Below, piece after piece: positions 23,127 through 32,171 of a DNA stretch of 42,127 nucleotides. The DNA is from Pseudomonas alkylphenolica (GTDB taxonomy: Bacteria; Pseudomonadota; Gammaproteobacteria; Pseudomonadales; Pseudomonadaceae): NCBI RefSeq assembly GCF_016009175.1, contig NZ_JADUCM010000041.1:1-42127 (forward strand). The letters are read 5' to 3'. The notes under the pieces are model-generated. The model had not been told where the DNA came from and ran no database searches. It saw nothing but the letters and a program-made list of their open reading frames with translations. The translations under genes and the position numbers were made by a program. Within the stretch, counting starts at the first letter, position 1, and each line of letters opens with the position of its first letter.

Positions 23127-24620
23127 TCAGCGGAACGGCGGCTCGTCGAAACTGCGCAGTTTACGCGAGTGAAGCGAATGCAGCTCGGTGCGCAGCAGAT
23201 CCAGTGCGGCTATACCGATTTTCAGGTGCTGGCTGACCGCCCGGTTGTAGAACGCATTGGCCGCGCCCGGCAACTTGATCTCGCTGTGCAACGGCTTGTC
23301 CGATACGCACAGCAAGGTGCCGTAAGGCACACGCAGGCGATAGCCCTGGGCGGCAATGGTGCCGCTTTCCATATCGACCGCCACGGCGCGTGACAGGTTG
23401 ATCAGCGGACGCTCCTGGGCCCAGCGCAATTCCCAGTTGCGGTCGTCATAGGTCAGCACCGTGCCGGTACGCAGACGCTTTTTCAGCTCGTCGCCGCGCT
23501 CACCCGTCACCTGCGCTGCCGCTTCCTGCAGGGCCAGTTGCACCTCGGCCAGGGCCGGAATCGGAATGTGTGGCGGTACCACGCGATCAAGGATGCCATC
23601 ACGGCGCATGTAGGCGTGGGCCAGGACGTAGTCGCCAATGGTCTGCGACTGACGCAAGCCGCCGCAGTGACCGATCATCAGCCAGCAATGCGGACGCAAC
23701 ACCGCCAGATGGTCGGTAATGTTCTTGGCGTTGGACGGGCCGACACCAATGTTGACCAGGGTAATGCCATCACCGTCGGCAGCGATCAGGTGGTACGCCG
23801 GCATCTGGTAGCGGTGCCAGACCACACCAGCGACCAATGCCTGAGCCTCACCGTTGTCCATGCTCTTTTCGATGATCACGTTGCCAGGCAGGACCATGCG
23901 CACGAAACGCGGATCGTCGCGCAACTGCTCCAGGCCATGGGTGACGAACTGGTCGACATAGCGGTGGTAGTTGGTGAGCAAGATCCACGGCTGCACATGG
24001 CGCCAGTCGCTGCCGGTGTAATGCACCAGGCGACGCAAGGAGAAGTCCACCCGCGCTGCATCGAACAGCGCCAGCGGCAACGGATCGACGTTGGCCCAGT
24101 CGTACAGGCCATCGGCGATACCGTCGGTGGCAGCCGACAGGTCGGTGCTGGGGAATACCCGCGCCAGCGCCGCAGCGGTAATCCCGCTACCGGCCAGCTC
24201 GTCGCCCTGCTCGACCACGTAGGGGTATGGAATGTTCTGCTGACTGACGCCTACCTCGACAGTGACAGTGAAGTCGCGCATCAACGGTTTGAGTTGCTCC
24301 AGCAGATAACCGCGAAACGCGGCGGGCTGGGTCACAGTGACACTGTAGGTGCCTGGCAGCTGGACCTTGGCGTAGGCACGGGTGATGGCAGGCACTTCAC
24401 CATGGTATTCGTAGGTCAGGCGCAGTTCCGGGTAGCGGAACAAGGCCCGCTCTTCGGCATTCGGCTCGGTGCGGTCCTTGAGGTAGCGCTTGAGCGCCTG
24501 GCTCAGGGCCGCGGTGGACTTCTCGTGCAGGGCCGCCAAACGATCGACGGCCTGCTCGGCGGTTTCTACGACAACGAAGGCTTCATCAGTACGGCTCACA
24601 ATGTACTTCCTGTCTGGCAT
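23127..24620 (-). CDS. amn: AMP nucleosidase
   Basis: A 497-residue enzyme that hydrolyses AMP to adenine and ribose 5-phosphate in purine salvage. The C-terminal phosphorylase-like domain carries IGHCGGLRQSQTIGDYVLAHAY and AVDMESGTIAAQGYRLRVPYGTLLCVSD; the N-terminal regulatory domain includes LPGTYSVTVTQPAAFRGYL. Length fits E. coli Amn (484). ATG 24620 (MPDRKY) is used; an in-frame ATG at 24632 has a slightly better AGG before it and is an equal alternative. It follows aidB after 44 bases and abuts rluE. P. aeruginosa also has amn near ladS. Confidence 0.92.
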   Translation of the reverse strand: MPDRKYIVSRTDEAFVVVETAEQAVDRLAALHEKSTAALSQALKRYLKDRTEPNAEERALFRYPELRLTYEYHGEVPAITRAYAKVQLPGTYSVTVTQPAAFRGYLLEQLKPLMRDFTVTVEVGVSQQNIPYPYVVEQGDELAGSGITAAALARVFPSTDLSAATDGIADGLYDWANVDPLPLALFDAARVDFSLRRLVHYTGSDWRHVQPWILLTNYHRYVDQFVTHGLEQLRDDPRFVRMVLPGNVIIEKSMDNGEAQALVAGVVWHRYQMPAYHLIAADGDGITLVNIGVGPSNAKNITDHLAVLRPHCWLMIGHCGGLRQSQTIGDYVLAHAYMRRDGILDRVVPPHIPIPALAEVQLALQEAAAQVTGERGDELKKRLRTGTVLTYDDRNWELRWAQERPLINLSRAVAVDMESGTIAAQGYRLRVPYGTLLCVSDKPLHSEIKLPGAANAFYNRAVSQHLKIGIAALDLLRTELHSLHSRKLRSFDEPPFR

Positions 24621-24664
24621 GCATACGCCCATCTTGCCTACATATTCAGGCAAAGGCACGCCTA

Positions 24665-26317
24665 TTAGAGCGGCCAGTTTGGCGTCGAACGTGCCACCAG
24701 TTCGCCAACATCCACCCCGCGTGGCAACACCCCGTAAACCCGGCCGCTGCCGCTCAGGCGGCTGCCGATAAAGGCATCGCTGACCGTGGCATTGCCGGCT
24801 TCGAGCAACAGCTTGGCCTGCAGGGCCAGGGCGATGCCTTCGGTCAGCTGGCGGGCGCGGTACTGGATATCGCCGGTGTCGGCAAAGGCGGCCTTGAGAT
24901 TACCGATATGCACCGCCAGCCGTGGGTCACTGTGGCCGTCGCCGAGTTCGTCGAACAGAACGTCCAGCACGCCGGACTCTTTGGACAGGGCACGCAGCAC
25001 ATCCAGGCACTGGACATTGCCCGAGCCCTCCCAGGTCGAGTTGACCGGGGCTTCGCGGTACAGGCGCGGCAGGATGCTGTCTTCGACATAACCGGCACCG
25101 CCCATGCATTCGGCAGCCTCGTTGATCATGGCCGGGGCACGCTTGCAGATCCAGTATTTGCCCACTGCTGTCACCAGCCGGGCGAACTTCGCCTGCTGCG
25201 GATCATCCGGCTGATCCAGCGCACGCCCCATGCGCAGGCTCAGGGCCAGCGCCGCTTCACTTTCCAGCGCCAGGTCGGCGAGGACGTTCTGCATCAGCGG
25301 TTGCTCGGCCAGCAGGCGTCCGCCGACCTGGCGGTGGGCACAGTGGTGGGCAGCCTGGGTCAGGGCCTGGCGCATCAAGGCGCTGGAACCGACCATGCAA
25401 TCAAAACGGGTCATCGCCCCCATTTCGATGATGGTGGGCACGCCACGGCCCTCTTCGCCAATCATCCAGGCCAGGGCACCACGGAATTCGACTTCGCTGG
25501 AGGCGTTGGAGCAGTTGCCCAGCTTGTTCTTCAAGCGCTGGATGTAGAACTGGTTGCGCGAGTCATCCGGGCGGTGCCGTGGCAGCAGGAAGCAGCTTAA
25601 GCCCTTGTCGGTCTGGGCCAGGGTGAGGAAGGCATCACACATGGGCGCCGAGCAGAACCATTTGTGCCCGACCAGTTCGTACGCCTGGCCCGGCCCGGGC
25701 GCACCCACCGGGTAAGCACGGGTGGTATTGGCGCGCACATCGGTGCCGCCCTGCTTCTCGGTCATGGCCATGCCCAGGGTCACCCCGACCTTGTGCCGGT
25801 CGCCGACATTGCGCGGGTCGTATTCGGTGGCCAGCACCTTGGGCAGCCAGTATTCGGCCAGCTCCGGTTGCAGCTTGAGCGCAGGCACCGCGGCAAAGGT
25901 CATGGTCAGCGGGCAGCCACTGCCGGCTTCCGCCTGGCTGTGCAGGTAGGTCATGGAAGCCCGGGCCACGTGCGCACCCTCACGCGGCTCGACCCAGGGC
26001 AGCGACGGTAAGCCGTGCTCAATGGCCGTGCGCATCAACTCGTGGTAAGCCGGATGAAACTCCACCAGGTCAATTCGATGACCGTAGCGGTCATGGCTGC
26101 TGAATTGCGGTTTGTTCTGGTTGGCCAGAAAGCCCGCCGCCATCAGCGGCCCGCCGGCCAGTGCGCCATACGCATCAATCCGGTCCTGAGCCCAGCCTGC
26201 ACCAAAGTGCCGCGACCATTGCTGCAATGGCAGGTCGATGCGGTAGAGGTTGGCCCCGTCCAGCGAAGGCGGCTGGTTGGTGACGTCGTGGGTTTCAGCG
26301 TACTGGTGGAGGTTCAT
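24665..26317 (-). CDS. aidB: AidB-like acyl-CoA dehydrogenase
   Basis: A 550-residue flavoprotein close in length to E. coli AidB (541). Family features are the long N-terminal domain, GMAMTEKQGGTDVRANTT (FAD contact), GHKWFCSAPMCDAFL, CMGGAGYVEDSILPRLYREAPV and NSTWEGSGNVQCLD in place of the usual catalytic loop. AidB belongs to the adaptive response to alkylation damage and binds DNA; direct repair activity is not settled. AGGAAG is the ribosome site before ATG 26317. It lies 77 bases after ladS and 44 before amn on the same strand. P. aeruginosa has a TetR-type gene between ladS and this gene, which is absent here. Confidence 0.9.
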   Translation of the reverse strand: MNLHQYAETHDVTNQPPSLDGANLYRIDLPLQQWSRHFGAGWAQDRIDAYGALAGGPLMAAGFLANQNKPQFSSHDRYGHRIDLVEFHPAYHELMRTAIEHGLPSLPWVEPREGAHVARASMTYLHSQAEAGSGCPLTMTFAAVPALKLQPELAEYWLPKVLATEYDPRNVGDRHKVGVTLGMAMTEKQGGTDVRANTTRAYPVGAPGPGQAYELVGHKWFCSAPMCDAFLTLAQTDKGLSCFLLPRHRPDDSRNQFYIQRLKNKLGNCSNASSEVEFRGALAWMIGEEGRGVPTIIEMGAMTRFDCMVGSSALMRQALTQAAHHCAHRQVGGRLLAEQPLMQNVLADLALESEAALALSLRMGRALDQPDDPQQAKFARLVTAVGKYWICKRAPAMINEAAECMGGAGYVEDSILPRLYREAPVNSTWEGSGNVQCLDVLRALSKESGVLDVLFDELGDGHSDPRLAVHIGNLKAAFADTGDIQYRARQLTEGIALALQAKLLLEAGNATVSDAFIGSRLSGSGRVYGVLPRGVDVGELVARSTPNWPL

Positions 26318-26394
26318 CGAGGGGCTTCCTGAGTCAGAACGTGACTTCAGTGAATCACGCCATGCCCCCCGGTCAAAGTGACAAAAATGCCTAA

Positions 26395-28377
26395 CTACCC
26401 GCGGTTTAGCCCTTGCCTGGAGAGGGCCTGCGGTTGGCTCAAGGCCAGGCTCAAGCCCAGTTCAAAGCGGCTGCCCTGGCCGGGATTCGACTCGTGCTGC
26501 AAACGTGCGCCAATCAGTTCGGCCAGTTGCCGGCAGATCGCCAGGCCAATACCCAGGCCACCGTACTGGCGGCTCATCGAACCATCAACCTGGAAGAAAC
26601 GCTGGTACAGCCCGGGTTCGGCCAGGCGGTCAAAGCCGATGCCGCTGTCGCAGACACTGATGCTCAGGCCGAGCATGTCCGGCCCTTGCAGACGGCCGCG
26701 CACCTGCAGCATGACACCCCCCTGATGGGTGAACTTGATGCCGTTGTCGAGCAGGTAACTAAGGCACAAGGCCAGCTTGTGGCGATCACCGATTAGCATT
26801 TCAGGCAAGTCGGCAGGTGCATCAAGATTCAGGTACAAGCCTTTGCTCAACGCCGCAGCAGCGTACTTGGCGCGCAGTTCCTGCAACAAGCCGCGCAAGG
26901 CGAATGGCGCGTTCTGCGCACTGAGACGACCGGCCTGCAACTCGGTAAGGATCAGGATGTCGTCGACCATGCCCATCATGTCCTGGGCGGCGGCGCTTGC
27001 CGTGTGCTGGTACTGCGCCAGCTCACGGTCCATGGACACCGTCTGCATCAGCTCCAGTGAACCGATTACACCGTTCATCGGCGTGCGCAGTTCATGGGTC
27101 ACAGTGGCGAGGAACTCATCTTTCAAGCGGTTGCTGTTGGCCAGTTGCTGGTTGAGCATCTCCAGCGCCCGGCCGGTTTCGCGCAGTGCCTGCGCCTGCT
27201 GGTTGCGCATGGTGTTGATACGGTCGGCCAGCGCCAGCGAGAGCAAACCGACTTCCAGTGCAGAACCAATCTGGCTGGCATACATCGTCAGGAAAATATT
27301 GGGCAGGTAGCCCAGCACCATCAAGGTATTGACCAGGCCGCCGAGCAAAAACGCCGACCAGGCAATGATGAAGTAACGCGCGACGCGCATACCACGCCAC
27401 CAGGCATACACGCCGGCGGCAAAGATGCTCACGGTGAACAGCAACGCCAGGGCCGTGGCCAGGCGCAAGGCCAGCCCGTAGCTGCTGATCAGCGACAGCA
27501 ACATGACCAGCCCACCACTGGCCATCAATAGCTTCAACAGGCCATCGAAGGCACGACTGTGCTGAGCCATGCGCAGAAAGCTGCGCGCGAACTGGCAACC
27601 GAACAGCCCTGCGGCACCGATGAACAGTGGTGTCGAGGCGTTCGCCCACCAGGGGTTGTCGGGCCAGAAATACGCCACGCCAGCGCCGTTGACCGACACC
27701 TGGTACAGGCCAAACGAGGCAATGTAGAGAATGTAGTAGAGGTAACTGGTGTCACGGACGCTGAGGTAGATGAACAGGTTGTAGACCAGCATCCCCAACA
27801 GCACGCCGTAGATCAGGCCAAGCACATAGAGGCGGGTTGGCTGCGCCTCCAGATAGGCCTCGGTAGACCATAACGTCAGTGGTGCCTGCACCGAGCCCTG
27901 ACTATGCAGGCGCAGATAGGCGGTGGTGGACTGGCCGGGGACGAACGGCAACTCGAAAAGGTAGTTGTTCTGTTTGATCTGCCGACTGGAATAAGGCAGT
28001 GCGTCGCCGGTGCGTTGCGCCAGGTAAAAGCCACCAGCGCTATCGGGCAGGTAGAGTTCCAGGTGATCGAGCGGTGGATAGGCCAGTTCCAGCAACCAGC
28101 TTCGTGGCGTGGCCGACGGTTCGGCGGTGTAGCGCAAATCGAGCCTGATCCAGAATACCGAGGTCGAATACCCGGCATTCAATACATCGGATTGATGCGG
28201 GCGAAAATGCTCGCTGAACGAAGGGGCACTGACCTGTGCAATGCCGGCATTGCCATCACGGTCCTCAAACACATGCATCGCCCGGCCCAAGGGCAGGCTG
28301 CGCGTTGAATCGTCGAAATCGACCGCTGCGGCCAGCAGTGGTAACCAGCCCAGCACAACAATCAGCAAATAGCGCAT
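26395..28377 (-). CDS. ladS: LadS-like sensor histidine kinase lacking the receiver domain
   Basis: A 660-residue membrane sensor kinase, identified by a 7TMR-DISM layout next to thiD. A signal peptide (1-18) precedes a periplasmic DISMED2 domain (about 30-170), seven helices (about 185-385), HisKA with His428 in FLATVTHELRTPMNG, and HATPase with LLDNGIKFTH (N box), CDSGIGFD and GGLGIGLAICRQL. P. aeruginosa LadS (about 795 residues) continues into a receiver domain; here a stop follows 20 residues after the ATPase and only 77 bases remain before aidB. ATG 28377 begins the signal peptide; the 61 open upstream codons have no family sequence. LadS promotes the GacS/GacA-Rsm switch to biofilm growth. 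Confidence 0.85.
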   Translation of the reverse strand: MRYLLIVVLGWLPLLAAAVDFDDSTRSLPLGRAMHVFEDRDGNAGIAQVSAPSFSEHFRPHQSDVLNAGYSTSVFWIRLDLRYTAEPSATPRSWLLELAYPPLDHLELYLPDSAGGFYLAQRTGDALPYSSRQIKQNNYLFELPFVPGQSTTAYLRLHSQGSVQAPLTLWSTEAYLEAQPTRLYVLGLIYGVLLGMLVYNLFIYLSVRDTSYLYYILYIASFGLYQVSVNGAGVAYFWPDNPWWANASTPLFIGAAGLFGCQFARSFLRMAQHSRAFDGLLKLLMASGGLVMLLSLISSYGLALRLATALALLFTVSIFAAGVYAWWRGMRVARYFIIAWSAFLLGGLVNTLMVLGYLPNIFLTMYASQIGSALEVGLLSLALADRINTMRNQQAQALRETGRALEMLNQQLANSNRLKDEFLATVTHELRTPMNGVIGSLELMQTVSMDRELAQYQHTASAAAQDMMGMVDDILILTELQAGRLSAQNAPFALRGLLQELRAKYAAAALSKGLYLNLDAPADLPEMLIGDRHKLALCLSYLLDNGIKFTHQGGVMLQVRGRLQGPDMLGLSISVCDSGIGFDRLAEPGLYQRFFQVDGSMSRQYGGLGIGLAICRQLAELIGARLQHESNPGQGSRFELGLSLALSQPQALSRQGLNRG

Positions 28378-28642
28378 ACAGCCCCAGCATGGTCTGTACC
28401 GGTCGTGTCGCGCTAGCCTCCTGTCCGTTTGAGGCGACGCGATCCGGCAGTAACCGTTATCGGTATGTTCGAGCACTCTAGCATAGCTTTTCAGGGTGGC
28501 AATAAGCCACTGAAAATTTCGATACGAAGGCTCTAGAACGCCACTTTCAGAAGAAAACAAAATAATTTCCTGACCACTTGATCAAAAAAACCGAATTCCG
28601 GGGCAGACGCGGCAAAAGCGTTTGATGGTAAGCTCGCGCACC
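28378..28642. other. Divergent control region between ladS and thiD
   Basis: This 265-base gap should hold both promoters. Visible structures are a GCCTC/GAGGC hairpin near 28415-28434 and a bulged stem at 28489-28516 (TTTCA+GTGGC pairing with GCCAC+TGAAA around AATAA). I looked for the conserved CTGAGA and ACCTGAT elements of a TPP riboswitch before thiD and found neither. Confidence 0.5.
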
Positions 28643-29440
28643 ATGAATACCTACAGCTCCCGCCCCGTTGTCCTCTGTCTCTCCGGCCACGACCCCAGTG
28701 GCGGCGCCGGTTTGCAGGCAGATATCGAAGCCCTGATCGCCCAAGGTTGTCATGCCGCTCCCGCGGTGACTGCCCTGACCGTGCAGGATACCGTCAATGT
28801 CAGCGACTTCCGCGTACTCGACCGCGAGTGGGTATTGGCCCAGGCCAATGCCGTGCTTGCCGACTCGACGGTAGCCGCCGTCAAGCTGGGCATGCTCGGC
28901 TCGCTTGAAATGGTCGACACCGTCGTCGAACTGCTCAGCGCCCACCCGCACCTGCCGCTGGTCTGCGACCCGGTGTTGCGCGCAGGCGGCGGTGGCCGCC
29001 TGGGCAAGGATGAAGTCGGCTACGCCATGCGTGAACGCCTGCTGCCTTTGGCCACTATCGCCACCCCGAACCTGCCCGAAGCCCGCATCCTTGCCGAATT
29101 GCCTGACGGCAGCGCCGACGAATGCGCCGAAAAACTCCTGCCTTTTGTCAGACACCTGCTGATCACCGGTGGTCACGGCGACGAGCACGAAATCCACAAC
29201 CGCCTGTACAGCCGCGATGGCCAGTGCCACACCTGGACCTGCCAGCGCTTGCCCGGCAGCTACCACGGCTCGGGCTGCACCCTGGCCAGTGCCCTCGCCG
29301 GACGTCTGGCACTGGGTGAACAGCTGCACAGTGCAGTACGCTCGGCCCTGGACTACACCTGGCGAACCCTGCGCGACGCCGAACAACTGGGTAAAGGCCA
29401 ATACGTGCCACGTCGTCTACCCCTGGACTTCTGTTCCTGA
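28643..29440 (+). CDS. thiD: Hydroxymethylpyrimidine/phosphomethylpyrimidine kinase
   Basis: A 265-residue ribokinase-fold enzyme that phosphorylates HMP and HMP-P in thiamine synthesis. SGHDPSGGAGLQADIEAL near the N-terminus binds the pyrimidine, and PGSYHGSGCTLASALAG near the C-terminus carries the anion-hole and catalytic region of ThiD. The internal LPEARIL segment is also family-typical. ATG 28643 starts the conserved protein; earlier in-frame codons are not family sequence. It is followed after 15 bases by thiE and then hemL, the order found in P. aeruginosa. No TPP riboswitch precedes it. Confidence 0.94.
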   Translation: MNTYSSRPVVLCLSGHDPSGGAGLQADIEALIAQGCHAAPAVTALTVQDTVNVSDFRVLDREWVLAQANAVLADSTVAAVKLGMLGSLEMVDTVVELLSAHPHLPLVCDPVLRAGGGGRLGKDEVGYAMRERLLPLATIATPNLPEARILAELPDGSADECAEKLLPFVRHLLITGGHGDEHEIHNRLYSRDGQCHTWTCQRLPGSYHGSGCTLASALAGRLALGEQLHSAVRSALDYTWRTLRDAEQLGKGQYVPRRLPLDFCS

Positions 29441-29455
29441 TCCCGAGGCCCCTTG

Positions 29456-30082
29456 ATGAAGCTACGCGGTCTGTATGCCATTACCGACAGTCAACTGTTG
29501 GCGGGCAAGTTTCTGCCTTATGTCGAAGCCGCCCTCGACGGTGGCGTCACCCTGTTGCAATACCGTGACAAAAGCCAGGACGAGGCCCGCCGCCTGCGCG
29601 AAGCCGAAGCCCTGGCCGACCTGTGCAGCCGCTACAAGACCCGCCTGATCATCAACGACGACGCCGAGCTGGCTGCGCGCCTGGGTGTCGGCGTACACCT
29701 TGGCCAGACCGATGGCCCGCTGACCCCGGCGCGCACCCTGCTCGGGCACGAGGCGATCGTTGGCTCGACCTGCCATGCCGACCTCGCACTGGCCGAACAG
29801 GCCGCCCGCGAAGGCGCCAGCTACGTAGCCTTCGGTCGTTTCTTCAATTCCGTGACCAAACCGGGCGCGCCGGCGGCGGACACCGCCTTGCTGGACCTCG
29901 CACGCACCCGGCTCAAACTGCCAATCTGTGCGATCGGTGGCATCACCCTGGACAACGCCGCCCCGCTGGTCGCCCATGGCGTCGACCTGCTGGCGGTGAT
30001 TCATGGCCTGTTCGGCGCCGACAGCACGCAAGAAGTGACCCGTCGTGCGCGCGCCTTCAACGCCCTGTATGCATCTGCCTGA
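29456..30082 (+). CDS. thiE: Thiamine-phosphate synthase
   Basis: A 208-residue TIM-barrel enzyme that joins HMP-PP and thiazole phosphate to give thiamine monophosphate. Motifs are LYAITD near the start, GGVTLLQYRDK (pyrophosphate site), RLIINDDAELA, GVHLGQTD, VGSTCHAD, and YVAFGRFFNSVTKPGA with the phosphate-binding CAIGGIT. GAGG lies nine bases before ATG 29456; a TTG directly before it is a possible alternative. It lies 15 bases after thiD and 15 before hemL, clearly one operon. Confidence 0.94.
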   Translation: MKLRGLYAITDSQLLAGKFLPYVEAALDGGVTLLQYRDKSQDEARRLREAEALADLCSRYKTRLIINDDAELAARLGVGVHLGQTDGPLTPARTLLGHEAIVGSTCHADLALAEQAAREGASYVAFGRFFNSVTKPGAPAADTALLDLARTRLKLPICAIGGITLDNAAPLVAHGVDLLAVIHGLFGADSTQEVTRRARAFNALYASA

Positions 30083-30097
30083 TTGAGAGAGCCCATC

Positions 30098-31384
30098 ATG
30101 TCTCGTTCCGAAACCCTGTTTGCCAACGCCCAAAAACACATCCCTGGCGGCGTCAACTCGCCGGTACGGGCATTCAAGAGCGTTGGCGGCACGCCGCTGT
30201 TCTTCAAACATGCCGAAGGTGCCTACGTCACCGACGAAGATGACAAGCGCTATGTCGACTATGTCGGTTCCTGGGGGCCGATGATCCTCGGCCACAGCCA
30301 CCCGGACGTCCTTGACTCAGTGCGCAAGCAGCTGGAGCACGGCCTGTCCTATGGCGCGCCGACCGCCATGGAAACCGAGATGGCCGACCTGGTCTGCTCG
30401 ATCGTGCCGTCGATGGAAATGGTGCGCATGGTCAGTTCCGGCACCGAAGCCACCATGAGTGCCATTCGCCTGGCCCGTGGCTACACCGGCCGCGACAGCA
30501 TCATCAAGTTCGAAGGCTGCTACCACGGGCACTCCGACAGCCTGCTGGTAAAAGCCGGCTCCGGCCTGCTGACCCAGGGCGTACCGAGCTCCGCCGGTGT
30601 ACCGGCGGCCTTTGCCAAACACACCCTGACCCTGCCGTTCAACGACATCGACGCCGTTGCAAGCATGCTCGCCGAAGTCGGCCAGGACGTGGCCTGCATC
30701 ATCGTCGAGCCAGTGGCCGGCAACATGAACTGCGTACCGCCAGCACCAGGTTTCCTCGAAGGCCTGCGTACCCTGTGCGACAAACACGGCGTGGTACTGA
30801 TCTTCGACGAAGTGATGACCGGTTTCCGCGTGGCCCTGGGCGGCGCTCAAGCGTACTACGGCGTCACACCTGACCTGTCGACCTTCGGCAAGATCGTCGG
30901 TGGCGGCATGCCCGTGGGCTGCTTCGGCGGCAAGCGCGCCATCATGGAACAGATCGCGCCGCTGGGCCCGGTCTACCAGGCCGGCACCCTGTCGGGCAAC
31001 CCGCTGGCCATGGCTGCCGGCCTGACCACCCTGAAGCTGATCAGCCGCCCGGGCTTCCATGACGAGCTCAGCGCCTACACCAGCCGCTTGCTCGATGGCC
31101 TGCAGCAACGCGCCGATGCCGCTGGCATTCCGTTCGTCACCACCCAGGCGGGTGGCATGTTCGGCCTGTACTTCAGCGGTGCTGACGACATCGTCACCTT
31201 CGACGATGTAATGGCCAGCGATGCCGACCGCTTCAAGCGCTTCTTCCACCTGATGCTTGAAGGCGGCGTGTACCTGGCGCCAAGCGCCTTCGAAGCCGGT
31301 TTCACCTCGATCGCCCACGGCGAAGCCGAGCTGAAGATCACCCTGGATGCCGCCGAGCGGGCGTTCGCCAAGCTGAAGAACTAA
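30098..31384 (+). CDS. hemL: Glutamate-1-semialdehyde 2,1-aminomutase
   Basis: A 428-residue PLP enzyme that converts glutamate-1-semialdehyde to 5-aminolevulinate, the tetrapyrrole precursor. PLP lysine is Lys265 in TFGKIVGGGMPVG; other motifs are PGGVNSPVRAF, SSGTEATMSAIRLARGYTGR, KFEGCYHGHSD, LIFDEVMTGFR and YQAGTLSGNPLAMAAG. Length matches E. coli HemL (426). GAGAGA precedes ATG 30098. It ends the thiD-thiE-hemL run, with a REP element four bases after the stop. Confidence 0.96.
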   Translation: MSRSETLFANAQKHIPGGVNSPVRAFKSVGGTPLFFKHAEGAYVTDEDDKRYVDYVGSWGPMILGHSHPDVLDSVRKQLEHGLSYGAPTAMETEMADLVCSIVPSMEMVRMVSSGTEATMSAIRLARGYTGRDSIIKFEGCYHGHSDSLLVKAGSGLLTQGVPSSAGVPAAFAKHTLTLPFNDIDAVASMLAEVGQDVACIIVEPVAGNMNCVPPAPGFLEGLRTLCDKHGVVLIFDEVMTGFRVALGGAQAYYGVTPDLSTFGKIVGGGMPVGCFGGKRAIMEQIAPLGPVYQAGTLSGNPLAMAAGLTTLKLISRPGFHDELSAYTSRLLDGLQQRADAAGIPFVTTQAGGMFGLYFSGADDIVTFDDVMASDADRFKRFFHLMLEGGVYLAPSAFEAGFTSIAHGEAELKITLDAAERAFAKLKN

Positions 31385-31387
31385 TAC

Positions 31388-31491
31388 TGTAGGAGCCCGG
31401 CTTGCCGGCGAACCAGACACCGCGGTGTATCAAATGCACCGCGTTGTCGTTCTTCGCAGGCAAGTCGGAGCGCCGCCCGCTCACCCCTACA
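31388..31491. repeat. REP-like palindromic repeat after hemL
   Basis: It opens with TGTAGGAGC (31388) and closes with CCTACA (31491). Inner arms CTTGCCGGCGAA and TTCGCAGGCAAG are near-perfect inverted copies, and CGCGGTG/CACCGCG forms a central hairpin. The right arm is longer than expected, with extra GC-rich sequence before the closing motif. This is the common Pseudomonas REP type and may protect the 3' end of the hemL mRNA. Confidence 0.85.
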
Positions 31492-31535
31492 ACCGGGTGA
31501 ATTCGCTCCCATCAGCAGAAAATCGAGTAAAGACT

Positions 31536-31565
31536 TTGTAAGGTAGGCGCTGCTTATCCCATAAT
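31536..31565 (+). promoter_or_regulatory. Sigma-70-like promoter of the Sel1-repeat gene
   Basis: TTGTAA at 31536-31541 and CATAAT at 31560-31565 are spaced by 18 bases, 49 bases before the start codon at 31615. Confidence 0.55.
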
Positions 31566-31614
31566 GTGCCACCAGACACTTTGGCCGCAGCTTTGCAGAG
31601 GTAAGTCGATCCCC

Positions 31615-32163
31615 ATGAACCGCACCGGCCGCGCCCTTGCCCTGGGCTGCCTGTTGCTTCTTCAGCCCCTGCTGGCCTTGGCAGGCGGTAACTCGTTGCT
31701 GATTCCGGCAACGGGCCGCTGCACCCTCAATTCCCAGCCCGAAGACCTGCCCCAGGCCCTGGCGGCGTGTCAGCAGGCTGCACAAGGCGGCGATGCACAA
31801 GCTCAGTATGAGCTGGGTGAGTTCTATTATGAAGGCACCAACACGCCACGGGACCTCAAGCAGGCCCTGAGCTACTTCGAGCAGGCCTCGCTGCAAGGCC
31901 ACGCCCAAGCCCAGTACCGCCTGGGTACCATGTTCTTCAAGGGTGAGGGGGTTGCAGCCAACAATGTGCAGGCCTACATCGTGTTGAAGATGGCCGCAGT
32001 CAACGGCGCCGAAGACGCGCTGGACCTGGCTGATGAAGTGTCTGAGCAGATGCCGCGGGAAGATCTGGAAGTGGCTACCCAGGTATTGGGACAAATCTTC
32101 CGCAAATACCTGCTGGAGCTGCAAACAGCCGAAGGCCGTACGCCGTTCTCACCACTCCCCTGA
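31615..32163 (+). CDS. Exported Sel1-repeat protein
   Basis: A 182-residue protein with a signal peptide ending near residue 23 (LLALA), then Sel1-type helical repeats: AQYELGEFYYEGTNTPRDLKQALSYFEQAS and AQYRLGTMFFKGEGVAANNVQAYIVLKMAA (each given in two halves of the same repeat). Such repeats act as scaffolds for protein contacts in the periplasm. The ribosome site GAGGT is a little far (12 bases) from ATG 31615. It follows the REP element and its own promoter, and is convergent with the DUF1820 gene across eight bases. The P. aeruginosa cluster has unknown genes at this place. Confidence 0.85.
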   Translation: MNRTGRALALGCLLLLQPLLALAGGNSLLIPATGRCTLNSQPEDLPQALAACQQAAQGGDAQAQYELGEFYYEGTNTPRDLKQALSYFEQASLQGHAQAQYRLGTMFFKGEGVAANNVQAYIVLKMAAVNGAEDALDLADEVSEQMPREDLEVATQVLGQIFRKYLLELQTAEGRTPFSPLP

Positions 32164-32171
32164 GCCTGCGC

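Noticed and set aside
28378..28560. 61-codon N-terminal extension of LadS
   Set aside because: It would bury the signal peptide that begins at 28377 and has no sensor-like sequence.
28378..28642. TPP riboswitch before thiD
   Set aside because: The conserved CTGAGA and ACCTGAT elements of the thi box are absent from the leader.
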